A DNA stretch of 64,000 nt from Marinobacter guineae (GCF_002744735.1 NZ_KZ319339.1:1612001-1676000); one strand, 5' to 3'. Shown: positions 8,942 to 15,840, counted from the first letter of the stretch. Notes: generated by a model not told the origin, from the sequence alone. A program made the numbers and translations.

Positions 8942-8988
8942 AGTGCGGCTCCCATCATGAAGAATGTCCAGTCCCACAGCTCTGCCAT
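8914..8988 (-). CDS. 24-aa membrane peptide, likely pVII/pIX-type minor coat
   Basis: A tiny gene that starts ATG at 8988 and stops TGA at 8914. It encodes MAELWDWTFFMMGAALCVYL followed by FKDV: an acidic N-terminus, one hydrophobic helix and a charged tail. GAGAG lies 6-7 bases upstream of the ATG. It begins 10 bases after the major coat stop and overlaps the first 28 bases of the pIII-like gene in another frame. Size, hydropathy and place in the coat gene block match the small end-cap proteins of filamentous phages. Confidence 0.65.
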   Translation of the reverse strand: MAELWDWTFFMMGAALCVYLFKDV

Positions 8989-8998
8989 TGGTGCTCTC

Positions 8999-9241
8999 CT
9001 ACTTGATCATGCTCAGCAGGAGTCGGGCACCCTTGCGCACGACGTAGAAGCCGGCCAGGACACCCACGACCGCGATCACGCCGGTGATTTCACCGGAGAA
9101 GTCGAGGCCACCGGTAACGGTGGACCAGTCGGCGGCGTTGGCGGCGGAAGCGCCCAGGAAGGTCATGGGCACGGCTGCGAATTTGGCAGCGGGTTTTACG
9201 AAGCGGCGGGCTTGAGCCGCCTGGAACTTGATGGCATTCAT
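8999..9241 (-). CDS. Major coat protein precursor (pVIII-like)
   Basis: An 80-residue precursor. The leader (MNAIKFQAAQARRFVKPAAK, then a hydrophobic stretch) ends in ASAANA, a good signal peptidase site after residue 36. The mature 44-residue protein begins ADWSTVTGGLDFSGE (acidic and amphipathic), has one membrane helix (about ITGVIAVVGVLAGFYVV) and ends in a basic segment (RKGARLLLSMIK) that would contact the packaged DNA. These three zones are diagnostic of filamentous phage major coats. Start choice: GAGG lies 8-9 bases upstream of the ATG at 9241; an earlier in-frame start at 9283 has no such site. Confidence 0.9.
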   Translation of the reverse strand: MNAIKFQAAQARRFVKPAAKFAAVPMTFLGASAANAADWSTVTGGLDFSGEITGVIAVVGVLAGFYVVRKGARLLLSMIK

Positions 9242-9246
9242 AGTGT

Positions 9247-9456
9247 TTACCTCAGCATTTTCAGGAGTTGACGGCCGCCCCATGCGACCGCCATGAGTGG
9301 CAAGGTCACGGTGAAGCCCTGGAAGATGGCTTCAGTGATCATTGCCGCGGTGTACTCGACGGGGGCCGTGTACACCACCTGGGTGATGGCGCCGGTGCAG
9401 TCCCAGCCTGAAGCTGTGAGTGTCCAGTCGCCGTCACACAGGATTGCTTTGCTCAC
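9247..9456 (-). CDS. Small coat-like membrane protein
   Basis: A 69-residue protein with a GTG start (CAGGAG about 9 bases upstream). The N-terminal half has two Cys (ILCDGDW, GWDCTG), probably disulfide-bonded outside the membrane, and the C-terminal half is a helix (AIFQGFTVTLPLMAVAWGG) with the basic end RQLLKMLR. It ends five bases before the major coat start. It resembles a small virion or assembly protein of inoviruses; the exact homologue is not recognised. Confidence 0.7.
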   Translation of the reverse strand: MSKAILCDGDWTLTASGWDCTGAITQVVYTAPVEYTAAMITEAIFQGFTVTLPLMAVAWGGRQLLKMLR

Positions 9457-9476
9457 GGGTCAGTCTCCTGTTCCCG

Positions 9477-9773
9477 TTAAGCGGATTTCTTGATGGGTTC
9501 CTGGGGCTTGAGCTCCAGGGCCTTGAAGGTGATCTTGCCGCCCTGCCCGGCTTTCATTTGGGCCTTGACGGTGAACATGGCCGGGAGGCGTTCGGCGTGG
9601 TTGCGCAGCTGGTCGATGTGCTTCCAGTCGCAGGCGATTTTCATGACTTCGTTGCCGACGCGGTTGTCGTCGTCCGCTTCAGCGGGGGAATAGGCCCACA
9701 GGGAGCCACCACGGTTGCCGTCAATGTCGTAGCGGGTGGCGCCGATGATCATGAGGTTCAGGTAGTTTTCCAT
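9477..9773 (-). CDS. Putative ssDNA-binding protein (pV-like)
   Basis: A 98-residue soluble protein, MENYLNLMIIGATRYDIDGN and onward, with strand-rich composition, aromatic residues and basic/acidic alternation, and a Lys/Pro-rich tail (ELKPQEPIKKSA). Position directly upstream of the coat genes and size are those of inovirus helix-destabilising proteins, which coat the newly made single-stranded genome before assembly. The call rests on position and size more than on a specific motif. Confidence 0.65.
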   Translation of the reverse strand: MENYLNLMIIGATRYDIDGNRGGSLWAYSPAEADDDNRVGNEVMKIACDWKHIDQLRNHAERLPAMFTVKAQMKAGQGGKITFKALELKPQEPIKKSA

Positions 9774-10177
9774 TGCTTGTGTCCTCTGGTTTCGTTGGGT
9801 GTTGCTGTTGCTTGGGTTGCTGTTGGCCTTCCATTTCCAGGTGGGAAATCAGGAAGGATGTTGAATATTCGACATTAGTTTTCGTTGCTGCCTTTCCTGG
9901 TGGTGATGGTGAAAAGGGTTTGAGCTGTGTGTTGCGACCCCTTCGGGGCGGGCTCTACTCGCTGCGCTCCTGGCCACTAAGGTGGCCACCCTTACGGGTA
10001 ACGATCCCTGTCGCCTGCCGCGCTCCGCTTGCCTCCTGTGCTCATGGTTCGGAATCAAGGGGCGGGCGTCCTCCCCCGACATCCTCACCACTCCGGATGC
10101 GCACTGTGGACCAGCCAGAGCCCGCCACAAGGCCAGGGGGCCTGCGGCCCTGGCGCTGCGCGCCAGCCTTGCAGCGG
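9774..10177. other. Non-coding block with stem-loops (candidate phage origin/packaging region)
   Basis: About 400 bases without a credible gene inside the phage core. Stem-loops: CCCC-TTC-GGGG (9938-9948), TGGCCAC-TAAG-GTGGCCA (9971-9988), ACCC-TTAC-GGGT (9988-9999), GCCAGGG/CCCTGGC (10132-10138 with 10148-10154) and CTGGCGC-TGC-GCGCCAG (10150-10166). Filamentous phage genomes usually keep plus- and minus-strand origins and the packaging hairpin in one such intergenic region. The last hairpin may instead end transcription of the upstream small genes. Confidence 0.45.
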
Positions 10178-10444
10178 TCACTGCCCGGCCCCCTTTTCGT
10201 GCGCGAGTGGTGACGATGACGGGGGCGGACTCGAAGGCTTTTCAGGGGGTTGGTCCTGAGTGCCAAAGGTCGGGCAGCCAGCCTCCAGCCAGGCCGTCAG
10301 GACGGAACCGCCGAGGGTCCAGAGATCCGTTCCCCGTTGGATGGCTTCCTGTTGCAGCTGGAGGTAGATGGAGGACGGGGCGCAGACGTAGAAACGGCGC
10401 TCTTTGTCTTCCACCTGGTCTTTTCTGGGTGGGATATGGCTCAT
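10178..10444 (-). CDS. Small phage protein of unknown function
   Basis: An 88-residue protein starting MSHIPPRKDQVEDKERRFYV. The middle (SIYLQLQQEAIQRGTDLWTLGGSVLTAWL) resembles the helix pair of ribbon-helix-helix-type regulators; the Pro/Ser-rich tail is disordered. Its ATG overlaps the stop of the preceding gene (ATGA). No firm family. Confidence 0.6.
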   Translation of the reverse strand: MSHIPPRKDQVEDKERRFYVCAPSSIYLQLQQEAIQRGTDLWTLGGSVLTAWLEAGCPTFGTQDQPPEKPSSPPPSSSPLAHEKGAGQ

Positions 10445-10770
10445 GGTTGCGTCTCCGTGACGTTGGGAAGATCCAGGTGGCCACAGTCCCAGGCGTCCCG
10501 CAGTTGTATAAGGCGGTCAAAGGCCGGGCTGTGATGGCCGCTGGCTTCCAGTTCGTGGATCAGGGCGTCGGTGAAGCCGGCTTTGCAGCGGGCCATGTAG
10601 TCGCACGGGTAATCGGTGCGCACTTCCTGCAGGTGGCTTAGCTGGTGCAGGAGATTGTCAAAAAGGCCTTCCAGGGCCTGGGCAGTGAGCGCAGAGGACG
10701 GACGAGGGCCCTGGAAGGCAAAACTGGCCGCGTTGATGGCTTTGGTGGCGTCGTGGCGGTGGAATCTCAT
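10441..10770 (-). CDS. Small phage protein of unknown function
   Basis: A 109-residue, mostly helical protein starting MRFHRHDATKAINAASFAFQ. The start at 10770 is set by an ATGA overlap with the upstream gene; the frame is open further upstream, but that would overlap the neighbour extensively. It ends in an ATGA overlap with the downstream gene. No recognised domain. Confidence 0.6.
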   Translation of the reverse strand: MRFHRHDATKAINAASFAFQGPRPSSALTAQALEGLFDNLLHQLSHLQEVRTDYPCDYMARCKAGFTDALIHELEASGHHSPAFDRLIQLRDAWDCGHLDLPNVTETQP

Positions 10771-11045
10771 GCGGCGGCCCTCAGTGCCTGGCAGGCTTGG
10801 CCGAGCGCCCAGGCTTCGAAATCCACAACGGTGTGCTGCAGCGTGAAGCGGGACAGGGCGTTGACGCAGTCCATGGTGTAGTTGAACAGGTCGTCGTCGA
10901 GCTCGTTGAAGGCGTCGGCCATGCCGAGCAGTTTGGTGATGCTGTCGCAATAGGCATCCCACTCACCGGCTTTGTGGAGGTGTACGGCGACGCTGACGAC
11001 GGACTGAATGCTTTGCTGTTTGCGCTGACGGAGGGCCGGAGTCAT
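10767..11045 (-). CDS. Small phage protein of unknown function
   Basis: A 92-residue helical protein starting MTPALRQRKQQSIQSVV, then an acidic middle (NELDDDLFNY). It is ATGA-coupled at both ends to its neighbours in the early phage operon. No family recognised; its composition and the helical pattern shared with the 109-aa neighbour suggest two related helical proteins, which is only a visual impression. Confidence 0.6.
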   Translation of the reverse strand: MTPALRQRKQQSIQSVVSVAVHLHKAGEWDAYCDSITKLLGMADAFNELDDDLFNYTMDCVNALSRFTLQHTVVDFEAWALGQACQALRAAA

Positions 11046-11506
11046 ACGTAGGCCTCCAGGCGAATGCCTTTATAGAGTTGACCCGGTAACGCACCGCAGG
11101 CGAACAGCTGTTCACGACGAAGCACCACCGACTCCGGGAGAGAACCTTTGACGCTTTGGAAGTAGTCCAGGTAGGCATCGAGCCTGGCGCGGATCTTGAG
11201 GGACTTCGCGTTGTCGTTGAAGCGGACGGCGTCGCCGTTCACTGGACGCTGTTCTATATAAGGAGAGACGAAGGACCAGCCAGCGGCACCGTTGACACGA
11301 TCACCGCCAACCGCCATCCACTGACGGCCTGAGGCGCTGACAGCCAGCGTACCAGGAGCGACCATGCGGGCCGGGCCGAGGCGATCGGCGCGGGCTACAC
11401 ACTTAGCGCCATCGAAGAAGAAGATCTTGCCCCATTCGATACCAGTAGAGGCGCTGAGCTCAAGGTATTCGGCCCTGATCTGGCCAGCACGGTTAAGACG
11501 CTTCAT
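11042..11506 (-). CDS. Phage protein of unknown function
   Basis: A 154-residue protein starting MKRLNRAGQIRAEYLELSAS. The start at 11506 has AGGAGG 7 bases upstream and overlaps the preceding stop by ATGA; the longer open frame upstream is only the shadow of the preceding gene. A strand-rich N-terminal half (GKIFFFDGAKCVAR, GTLAVSASGRQWMAVGG) is followed by a helical basic half (KSLKIRARLDAYLDYF). No domain recognised. Confidence 0.65.
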   Translation of the reverse strand: MKRLNRAGQIRAEYLELSASTGIEWGKIFFFDGAKCVARADRLGPARMVAPGTLAVSASGRQWMAVGGDRVNGAAGWSFVSPYIEQRPVNGDAVRFNDNAKSLKIRARLDAYLDYFQSVKGSLPESVVLRREQLFACGALPGQLYKGIRLEAYV

Positions 11507-11706
11507 TGCCAGTCCTCCTGTTCGAGTGCCGCCTGAGAGAGCAAGGCGATGTTCACCATCCGAACCCGGCCCACCTTCAGAGACGGGAGGTGGCCTTTTT
11601 CGATCTGGCCCCGGACCTGCCCTTCCGTTAAACCGGTGAGCTGGGCGTATCGGTCCTGGGTCATGACCGGGGTTGCTAGCAAGATGATTGGTTTCTGCTC
11701 GTCCAC
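11503..11706 (-). CDS. MerR/excisionase-type HTH protein
   Basis: A 67-residue protein with a GTG start. TQDRYAQLTGLTEGQVRGQI followed by EKGHLPSLKVGRVRMVNI is the winged-helix arrangement of the excisionase/HTH_17 family: helix-turn-helix, then a basic wing. It is the first gene of the leftward phage operon and diverges from the repressor across a palindromic operator. Roles open to this class are excision factor or transcription regulator of the phage operon; sequence cannot decide. An alternative ATG within the gene would give a 53-residue form. Confidence 0.7.
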   Translation of the reverse strand: MDEQKPIILLATPVMTQDRYAQLTGLTEGQVRGQIEKGHLPSLKVGRVRMVNIALLSQAALEQEDWQ

Positions 11707-11760
11707 TGTTTTGCACTCTGCTACACTGAATTACACACTCATTTGTGGTGACCTCATTTT

Positions 11761-11800
11761 TAGGTACACCTTATTTCTAAGTATACTTAGGGCTAAGTAC
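11761..11800. promoter_or_regulatory. Repressor operator region
   Basis: A perfect 14-bp palindrome CTAAGTATACTTAG (11777-11790), a second half-site CTAAGTAC (11793-11800) abutting the repressor ATG, and a related TAGGTAC at 11761-11767. Placed between two divergent regulator genes, this is the expected switch region for phage operon control and repressor autoregulation. Confidence 0.6.
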
Positions 11801-12076
11801 ATGTCAAGCGAACTAGCAAAAAAAGTTCGACTGATTCGGGAGGCCGAGACGAGCGGAAGAGCCGAATTCTGCGAAATTATTGGCGTTGCGAAAAAGACGC
11901 TCGAGGGAATGGAGCAAACAGGACGAATACCGCGAGGAGATTTGCTCGAGAAGGTTTGTCAGACCTGGCCGAAATACACACTTTGGCTAATGACCGGCAA
12001 GACCGACGAGTCATGCGGCCAGATCGACCCAGAAACGGAAGTTGCTAGAAGAGAACACAGCCTGAAAACAGGATAG
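11801..12076 (+). CDS. Phage repressor-like HTH protein
   Basis: A 91-residue protein starting MSSELAKKVRLIREAETSGR. The segment AEFCEIIGVAKKTLEGMEQTGRIP fits a phage-type helix-turn-helix: a short helix, a recognition helix with KKTLE, and the conserved Gly. It is the only rightward gene of the phage core and is divergent from the HTH gene at 11706. It lacks a C-terminal peptidase domain, so it is not a LexA-like, self-cleaving repressor. No good Shine-Dalgarno is seen upstream, where the operator half-site sits. The open frame extends upstream to 11549, but that part is a shadow. Confidence 0.7.
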   Translation: MSSELAKKVRLIREAETSGRAEFCEIIGVAKKTLEGMEQTGRIPRGDLLEKVCQTWPKYTLWLMTGKTDESCGQIDPETEVARREHSLKTG

Positions 12077-12384
12077 GTTTCAGCCTGGCGGCAAGAATCG
12101 CCAGCGCTTGGTATGTAAACCGAAGAAGGGAAGTACAAAAACAAGAGGGCTGGCCGTCGTAGTGTGCGGTGGCGGTTTCAGGCGACATATTAACAAAGCG
12201 AACTTAGACCTGAGCTAGATTTCAATACTGATGAGTGATCAGCTCTATAAATTTCATAATTAAATAGTGTAAAAATATAACCTCCAGGAAATTAAAAGTA
12301 AGGTTCGGATAATCATTGAGATAAAAAAGTTTCGTTTGTGTTGGTAAAAACCTTAAAAAACCAACTATGAAAGGACGGCAGAGG
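12077..12384. other. Junction between phage core and AT-rich cargo; no gene seen
   Basis: About 300 bases in which composition switches from GC-rich to clearly AT-rich (from about 12200). A weak hairpin CTGGCG/CGCCAG (12085-12090 with 12099-12104) follows the repressor stop. The rest must contain the promoter of the SIR2 gene, but no convincing consensus elements were identified. Confidence 0.4.
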
Positions 12385-13972
12385 ATGGATTTCGAAGAAG
12401 ATTTGGCTAGACACCTATCAGTATTCCCAAGCTCCCCTATTTTATTCATTGGATCCGGAATGTCACGCAGATATCTGGGACTTGACGATTGGGAAGGTCT
12501 ACTAAAGCGATTCTGTGAGCTTACCCAAAAGAGCTATCATTTCTATAAATCCTCCGCAAATGGAAGTCTCCCACTAGCAGCAACTGAACTGGCAAAAGAC
12601 TTTAATACTATCTGGTTTTCCGAGGACGAATACTCTGAAAGCAGAAAAAATTTTGAAGAAGAGTGCGACAGAATAGACTCCCCTTTAAAATATGAAATAT
12701 CCAAATACATTTTAGCAAACAGCAAACAGCAAACCAAAAGATCTTCCAGTAAACCTTGAACGTGAGATAACTCTATTATCGAAATCCGTAATTGACGGCG
12801 TGATAACCACAAACTGGGACACTTTTTTAGAAGAAACTTTCCAAAAAAGCAAAACATTTATAGGTCAAGATGAATTAATATTCGGAAATCCTCAGGGAAT
12901 AAGTGAAATCTACAAAATCCACGGTAGCGCAACAAACCCCAATTCGCTTATCCTTACCGAAGAGGATTATAAAAATTTCGAAGATAGAAATGCGTATCTA
13001 GCATCAAAGCTACTAACTATATTTGTAGAGCATCCGATTATATTCTTGGGATATTCGTTATCAGACCCAAACATACAGAGAATCATCAAGGAAATAGTAA
13101 GATGCATCCCAAGTGATAAAACAGACGAACTCAGGGATCGGTTCATTTTCGTAGAGTATACTCCCGGCCAAAAGCCTAAGCTTGAGAACTCAACATATCA
13201 CGTCGAATCAACACCAATTATAATAAAACAAATAAAAACTGAATCTTTTGAAGAAATATTCTCTGCACTAACATCTCTTAGAAGAAGATTTCCTGCACAT
13301 ATACTTAGACAACTTAAAGAGCAGGTTTATGATTTAGTAATACACAATGATCCCCAGGGAAAACTATTCGTAAAAGACATTGATGGAACGGATGAAGATC
13401 GACCTAAGGAAGTAGTATTTGGCGTTGGTGCAATATCTAAAATGCAGGCAACTGGATACAAAGGTTTAGACCGGCTAGACTTGATTAGAGACTGCGTTTT
13501 CAACACAAACGGGTATGATCCTTTCAGTGTCGTCACAGACACTCTGCAAAAGATATGCAAGGGAAATGCATACATACCTATATTTAAATACCTAAAAGAA
13601 TCAAATCTTGTAGAACGTAACGGAAAACTCAAAGATCCTTACAATATCTACAAAGGAATAGCCGACAGATTCTATGTTTCTCCAAGCCAGTTTAGATCTA
13701 AAGGATATCTAGAAAATCAGGCCAATAAGCTCGATATAGAAAATACCAAACTAATCGAAATAGAAAGATCAGAGGGCCCAGAAACAATGGTCAAGCTAGC
13801 GCCTTACAAAAGCCCGGATGAAATTGACCTAAAGTATCTTAAAGATTTTATGAAATCCCACTTCGAGGAATATAGCGAAGCCAAACATATGACCTCTCAT
13901 TTTTGCAAGCTAGCTTGTTATCTTGACTATATAGAAAACTATTATAATATATTCAAAAAGCCTACAAACTAA
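12385..13972 (+). pseudogene. SIR2-family (SIR2_2-like) protein gene, frameshifted by a tandem repeat
   Basis: Two adjacent frames make one gene. The first part (12385-12759) has the NAD-site motif ILFIGSGMS (Gly-rich, residues about 19-27). The second part carries TTNWDTFLEE, IYKIHGSAT (candidate catalytic His) and IIFLGYSLSDPNIQRII, all typical of SIR2-like NADases in anti-phage systems, then about 300 residues of a C-terminal region I do not recognise. The break lies in three tandem AGCAAAC units at 12714-12734. Deleting one unit joins YILANSK to PKDLPVNLERE without interruption and gives 526 residues. As sequenced, translation ends at 12759, before TTNWD. An in-frame ATG at 12367 is an alternative start. 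It lies in AT-rich cargo next to phage genes. Confidence 0.85.
12714..12734 (+). repeat. Three tandem copies of AGCAAAC (frame-switching repeat)
   Basis: Copies occupy 12714-12720, 12721-12727 and 12728-12734, all identical. A 7-base unit changes the reading frame with each gain or loss; two copies would be in frame, three are not. It is the exact point where the SIR2 frame breaks. Confidence 0.95.
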
Positions 13973-14011
13973 TACTGAGGACAAAAACTGGGACAGATTG
14001 ATTTCTCCAGG

Positions 14012-14767
14012 CTAACCGCTACTCTTTAGCCAAGCAGTGTCAGCGATAGGAAGAAGCTTTCGGCATTTAGGATACCGAGAACACGCCATGACCTCGGTTC
14101 CAGCATGCTTACCTGAGCGAACCCGTTTCTTAACCATGGGAGCATAGCAGCGCGGGCAAAACCTTTCCGGTGCTTCCTCAACGCGAGACGCAGAAATAGA
14201 CTCTACACCTGAACCTTTGCTTTCTTCACTTTGAGCGATCGTCTCGTCAGTGGGCAAATTAGCCTGATCTAACCCCATAGCTCTTTGGAGATCCGCAGTG
14301 GTATAGCTGCGTTTAGCTTTGAACCGAACGAGGGGCAATCCTGCAGCTTCGAACGCGTTATCTAGAAAGGAATCACGCTCCTTTCTCTTGGCCGAGTCAT
14401 GCGACTTATCATCCAGCTCAACCGCCCAAACCGGCTTAAAGGTTTTGCGTTCCACTATGACAATGTCGATGTGCCGGCTTTTAATTCGATTTCGAAACGA
14501 GTGCCAGGCCTGCCGATCCAGCCCTGGTTTGACAGAGATAAGATCTTCAACTCTAACTTTCCCAAAAAGCCTGTAGCGATCTGCAGGTAGAGCAAGCTCA
14601 AGGACCTGATAGAAGGACCCTTCCGCTTCTGTCATTAAGCGTTCTCGACGTTGATAGGGATACTCAACTCGGACCTTTTTAGCGAGCGGTGACAGCGGAG
14701 AAGCGATTAAAAAGATAATGACCGCGAGCACGGCCAGGGGGATCAGATACAACAGTCCATCGAACAC
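14012..14767 (-). CDS. Membrane-anchored DUF2726 protein with C-terminal C4 zinc finger
   Basis: A 251-residue protein. An N-terminal membrane helix (LLYLIPLAVLAVIIFLIAS) is followed by a DUF2726 domain (about 45-170), including SRHIDIVIVERKTFKPVWAV and ELDDKSHDSAKRKERDSFLD, an arrangement of acidic residues and Lys like a PD-(D/E)XK nuclease core. The C-terminus is a topoisomerase-type zinc ribbon: FCPRCYAPMV with MACSRYPKC. Such proteins are often near mobile or defence genes; the nuclease role is inference. It is convergent with the SIR2 gene (39 bases apart) and diverges from the Phd-like gene. Confidence 0.75.
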   Translation of the reverse strand: MFDGLLYLIPLAVLAVIIFLIASPLSPLAKKVRVEYPYQRRERLMTEAEGSFYQVLELALPADRYRLFGKVRVEDLISVKPGLDRQAWHSFRNRIKSRHIDIVIVERKTFKPVWAVELDDKSHDSAKRKERDSFLDNAFEAAGLPLVRFKAKRSYTTADLQRAMGLDQANLPTDETIAQSEESKGSGVESISASRVEEAPERFCPRCYAPMVKKRVRSGKHAGTEVMACSRYPKCRKLLPIADTAWLKSSG

Positions 14768-14826
14768 AGGATCACCTAAACCTTTTCAATTCCTTATAAG
14801 GCCATAGATAGTAGCCTATATTTCTT

Positions 14827-14858
14827 CCTGTTCGCCAACCGAATTAGGGTTGAACAGG
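14827..14858. promoter_or_regulatory. Inverted repeat before the Phd-like gene
   Basis: CCTGTTC (14827-14833) pairs with GAACAGG (14852-14858), with inner AACC/GGTT (14837-14840 with 14848-14851). It lies 24 bases before the antitoxin ATG, the usual place for the autoregulatory operator of a Phd/YefM protein. Confidence 0.5.
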
Positions 14859-14881
14859 TGTCAACAATGAGGAGAAAGGAG

Positions 14882-15151
14882 ATGGAAAACCTACCTGCGA
14901 CGCTTAAGGCCACAATTTCGGAATTGAAGGCAAATCCGAATAAGGTGCTCGACCAGGCCAGGCATGAGCCAGTTGTAATTTTAAGTAAGAACAAGCCCTG
15001 GGCATACCTGGTGCCCATCGAAACTTTCGAACAGATGCAAGAAGAGATTGACGACTACCGGCTTTTGAGAGTGGCCCACGAAAGACAGGGCGATGACGCG
15101 GTCTCGATAACACTGGATGAACTAAGAGCAGGAGTACCAAACAAGCGCTAA
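14882..15151 (+). CDS. Phd/YefM family antitoxin
   Basis: An 89-residue antitoxin starting MENLPATLKATISELKANPN. The N-terminal Phd/YefM dimerisation and DNA-binding fold is clear (ELKANPNKVLDQARHEPVV, then ILSKNKPWAYLVPIETFEQM), followed by the acidic toxin-binding tail. The start at 14882 is chosen because AGGAG sits 7-8 bases upstream; two earlier in-frame starts lie in or before that site. No RelE/YoeB-type toxin follows. The next gene, Doc, is convergent, 43 bases away. It may be an orphan antitoxin or a rearranged partner of Doc. Confidence 0.85.
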   Translation: MENLPATLKATISELKANPNKVLDQARHEPVVILSKNKPWAYLVPIETFEQMQEEIDDYRLLRVAHERQGDDAVSITLDELRAGVPNKR

Positions 15152-15194
15152 ATCTAGACTGTGCAGTGATCAAGGATAGCGATCAAACACAGAT

Positions 15195-15635
15195 CTAGAA
15201 TATTAACCGGAGCTGTTCGCCGAGATCAGCACGCTCTTCATCAGATAGCTCCCTGGAGTAATCATCCAGGATCTGTGCTAGCGATTCCTGGTCAACAAGG
15301 TCGTTCGCTAACTTTTCGAAAATATCGACCAACTGCCATTGGCTTATTTCAAGCTGATAGCCATTAATCAGGAGAAAGACGTGTGTGCTAATAGCAGCGG
15401 TTCGTTTGTTCGCATTTGCAAACGCATGGTTTTTCGCTAGACCAAAACCGAGCGATGCAGCAAGGTCAAATATATCGCTTTCTTGGTCATAGTAGCGGGT
15501 AACGCCGGGACGGGAACATGCGGACTCAAGACTACCCCAGTCAGCAACGTGCTTCTGCTCGGCTGGAGTATATAAATCAATTTGTTCGTCGTGGAGTGTT
15601 CGGACTTGCTCAGCCGTGAGGTAACGAACTTCCAA
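15195..15635 (-). CDS. doc: Doc-type (Fic fold) toxin
   Basis: A 146-residue protein with the Doc/Fic signature HAFANANKRTA (His, Asn, Lys and Arg in place). Doc toxins phosphorylate and inactivate EF-Tu, a function known for the family. The start is TTG at 15635 with GGAGG five bases upstream; no ATG fits. The upstream 55-aa gene reads in the same direction with 18 bases between, the layout of an antitoxin-toxin operon. The motif has Asn where many Doc proteins have Asp (HxFxDANKR); Asn at this site is also found in Fic-type members. Confidence 0.88.
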   Translation of the reverse strand: MEVRYLTAEQVRTLHDEQIDLYTPAEQKHVADWGSLESACSRPGVTRYYDQESDIFDLAASLGFGLAKNHAFANANKRTAAISTHVFLLINGYQLEISQWQLVDIFEKLANDLVDQESLAQILDDYSRELSDEERADLGEQLRLIF

Positions 15636-15653
15636 TGTCGCCTCCGGCAGAGA

Positions 15654-15821
15654 TTAGCGTTTAGCTAGTTCCTTGTAAGCCTCAGAATACTGTTCATGAG
15701 ACTTAGCAGATGCCGCTTTGATGAGGGCCAGGTGATCACCTGAGAGCGGCTTTGCATTCTTGAATGGGCGCCGTTTCCTAACGACCACTTCCTGGCAGTC
15801 GATTTGCTTAGCTACTGACAT
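15654..15821 (-). CDS. 55-aa putative antitoxin partner of Doc
   Basis: A small gene with a strong Shine-Dalgarno (AGGAGGTG) 5-6 bases before the ATG at 15821. It encodes a 55-residue, basic-then-helical protein starting MSVAKQIDCQEVVVRKRRPF; the C-terminal half (LIKAASAKSHEQYSEAYKEL) is a likely toxin-binding helix. It does not look like Phd. Position directly upstream of Doc and tight spacing suggest an antitoxin; the family is not recognised. Confidence 0.65.
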   Translation of the reverse strand: MSVAKQIDCQEVVVRKRRPFKNAKPLSGDHLALIKAASAKSHEQYSEAYKELAKR

Positions 15822-15840
15822 GACTGCACCTCCTGCTCAC

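Noticed and set aside
9849..10181. A leftward 110-aa gene in the phage intergenic block
   Set aside because: Low-complexity Arg/Ala-rich product, no ribosome site, and it runs across several hairpins; more likely a chance frame in GC-rich DNA.
12367..13972. Two separate SIR2 genes
   Set aside because: The halves carry complementary parts of one SIR2 domain and join perfectly when one AGCAAAC unit is removed; the second half has no good start or ribosome site.
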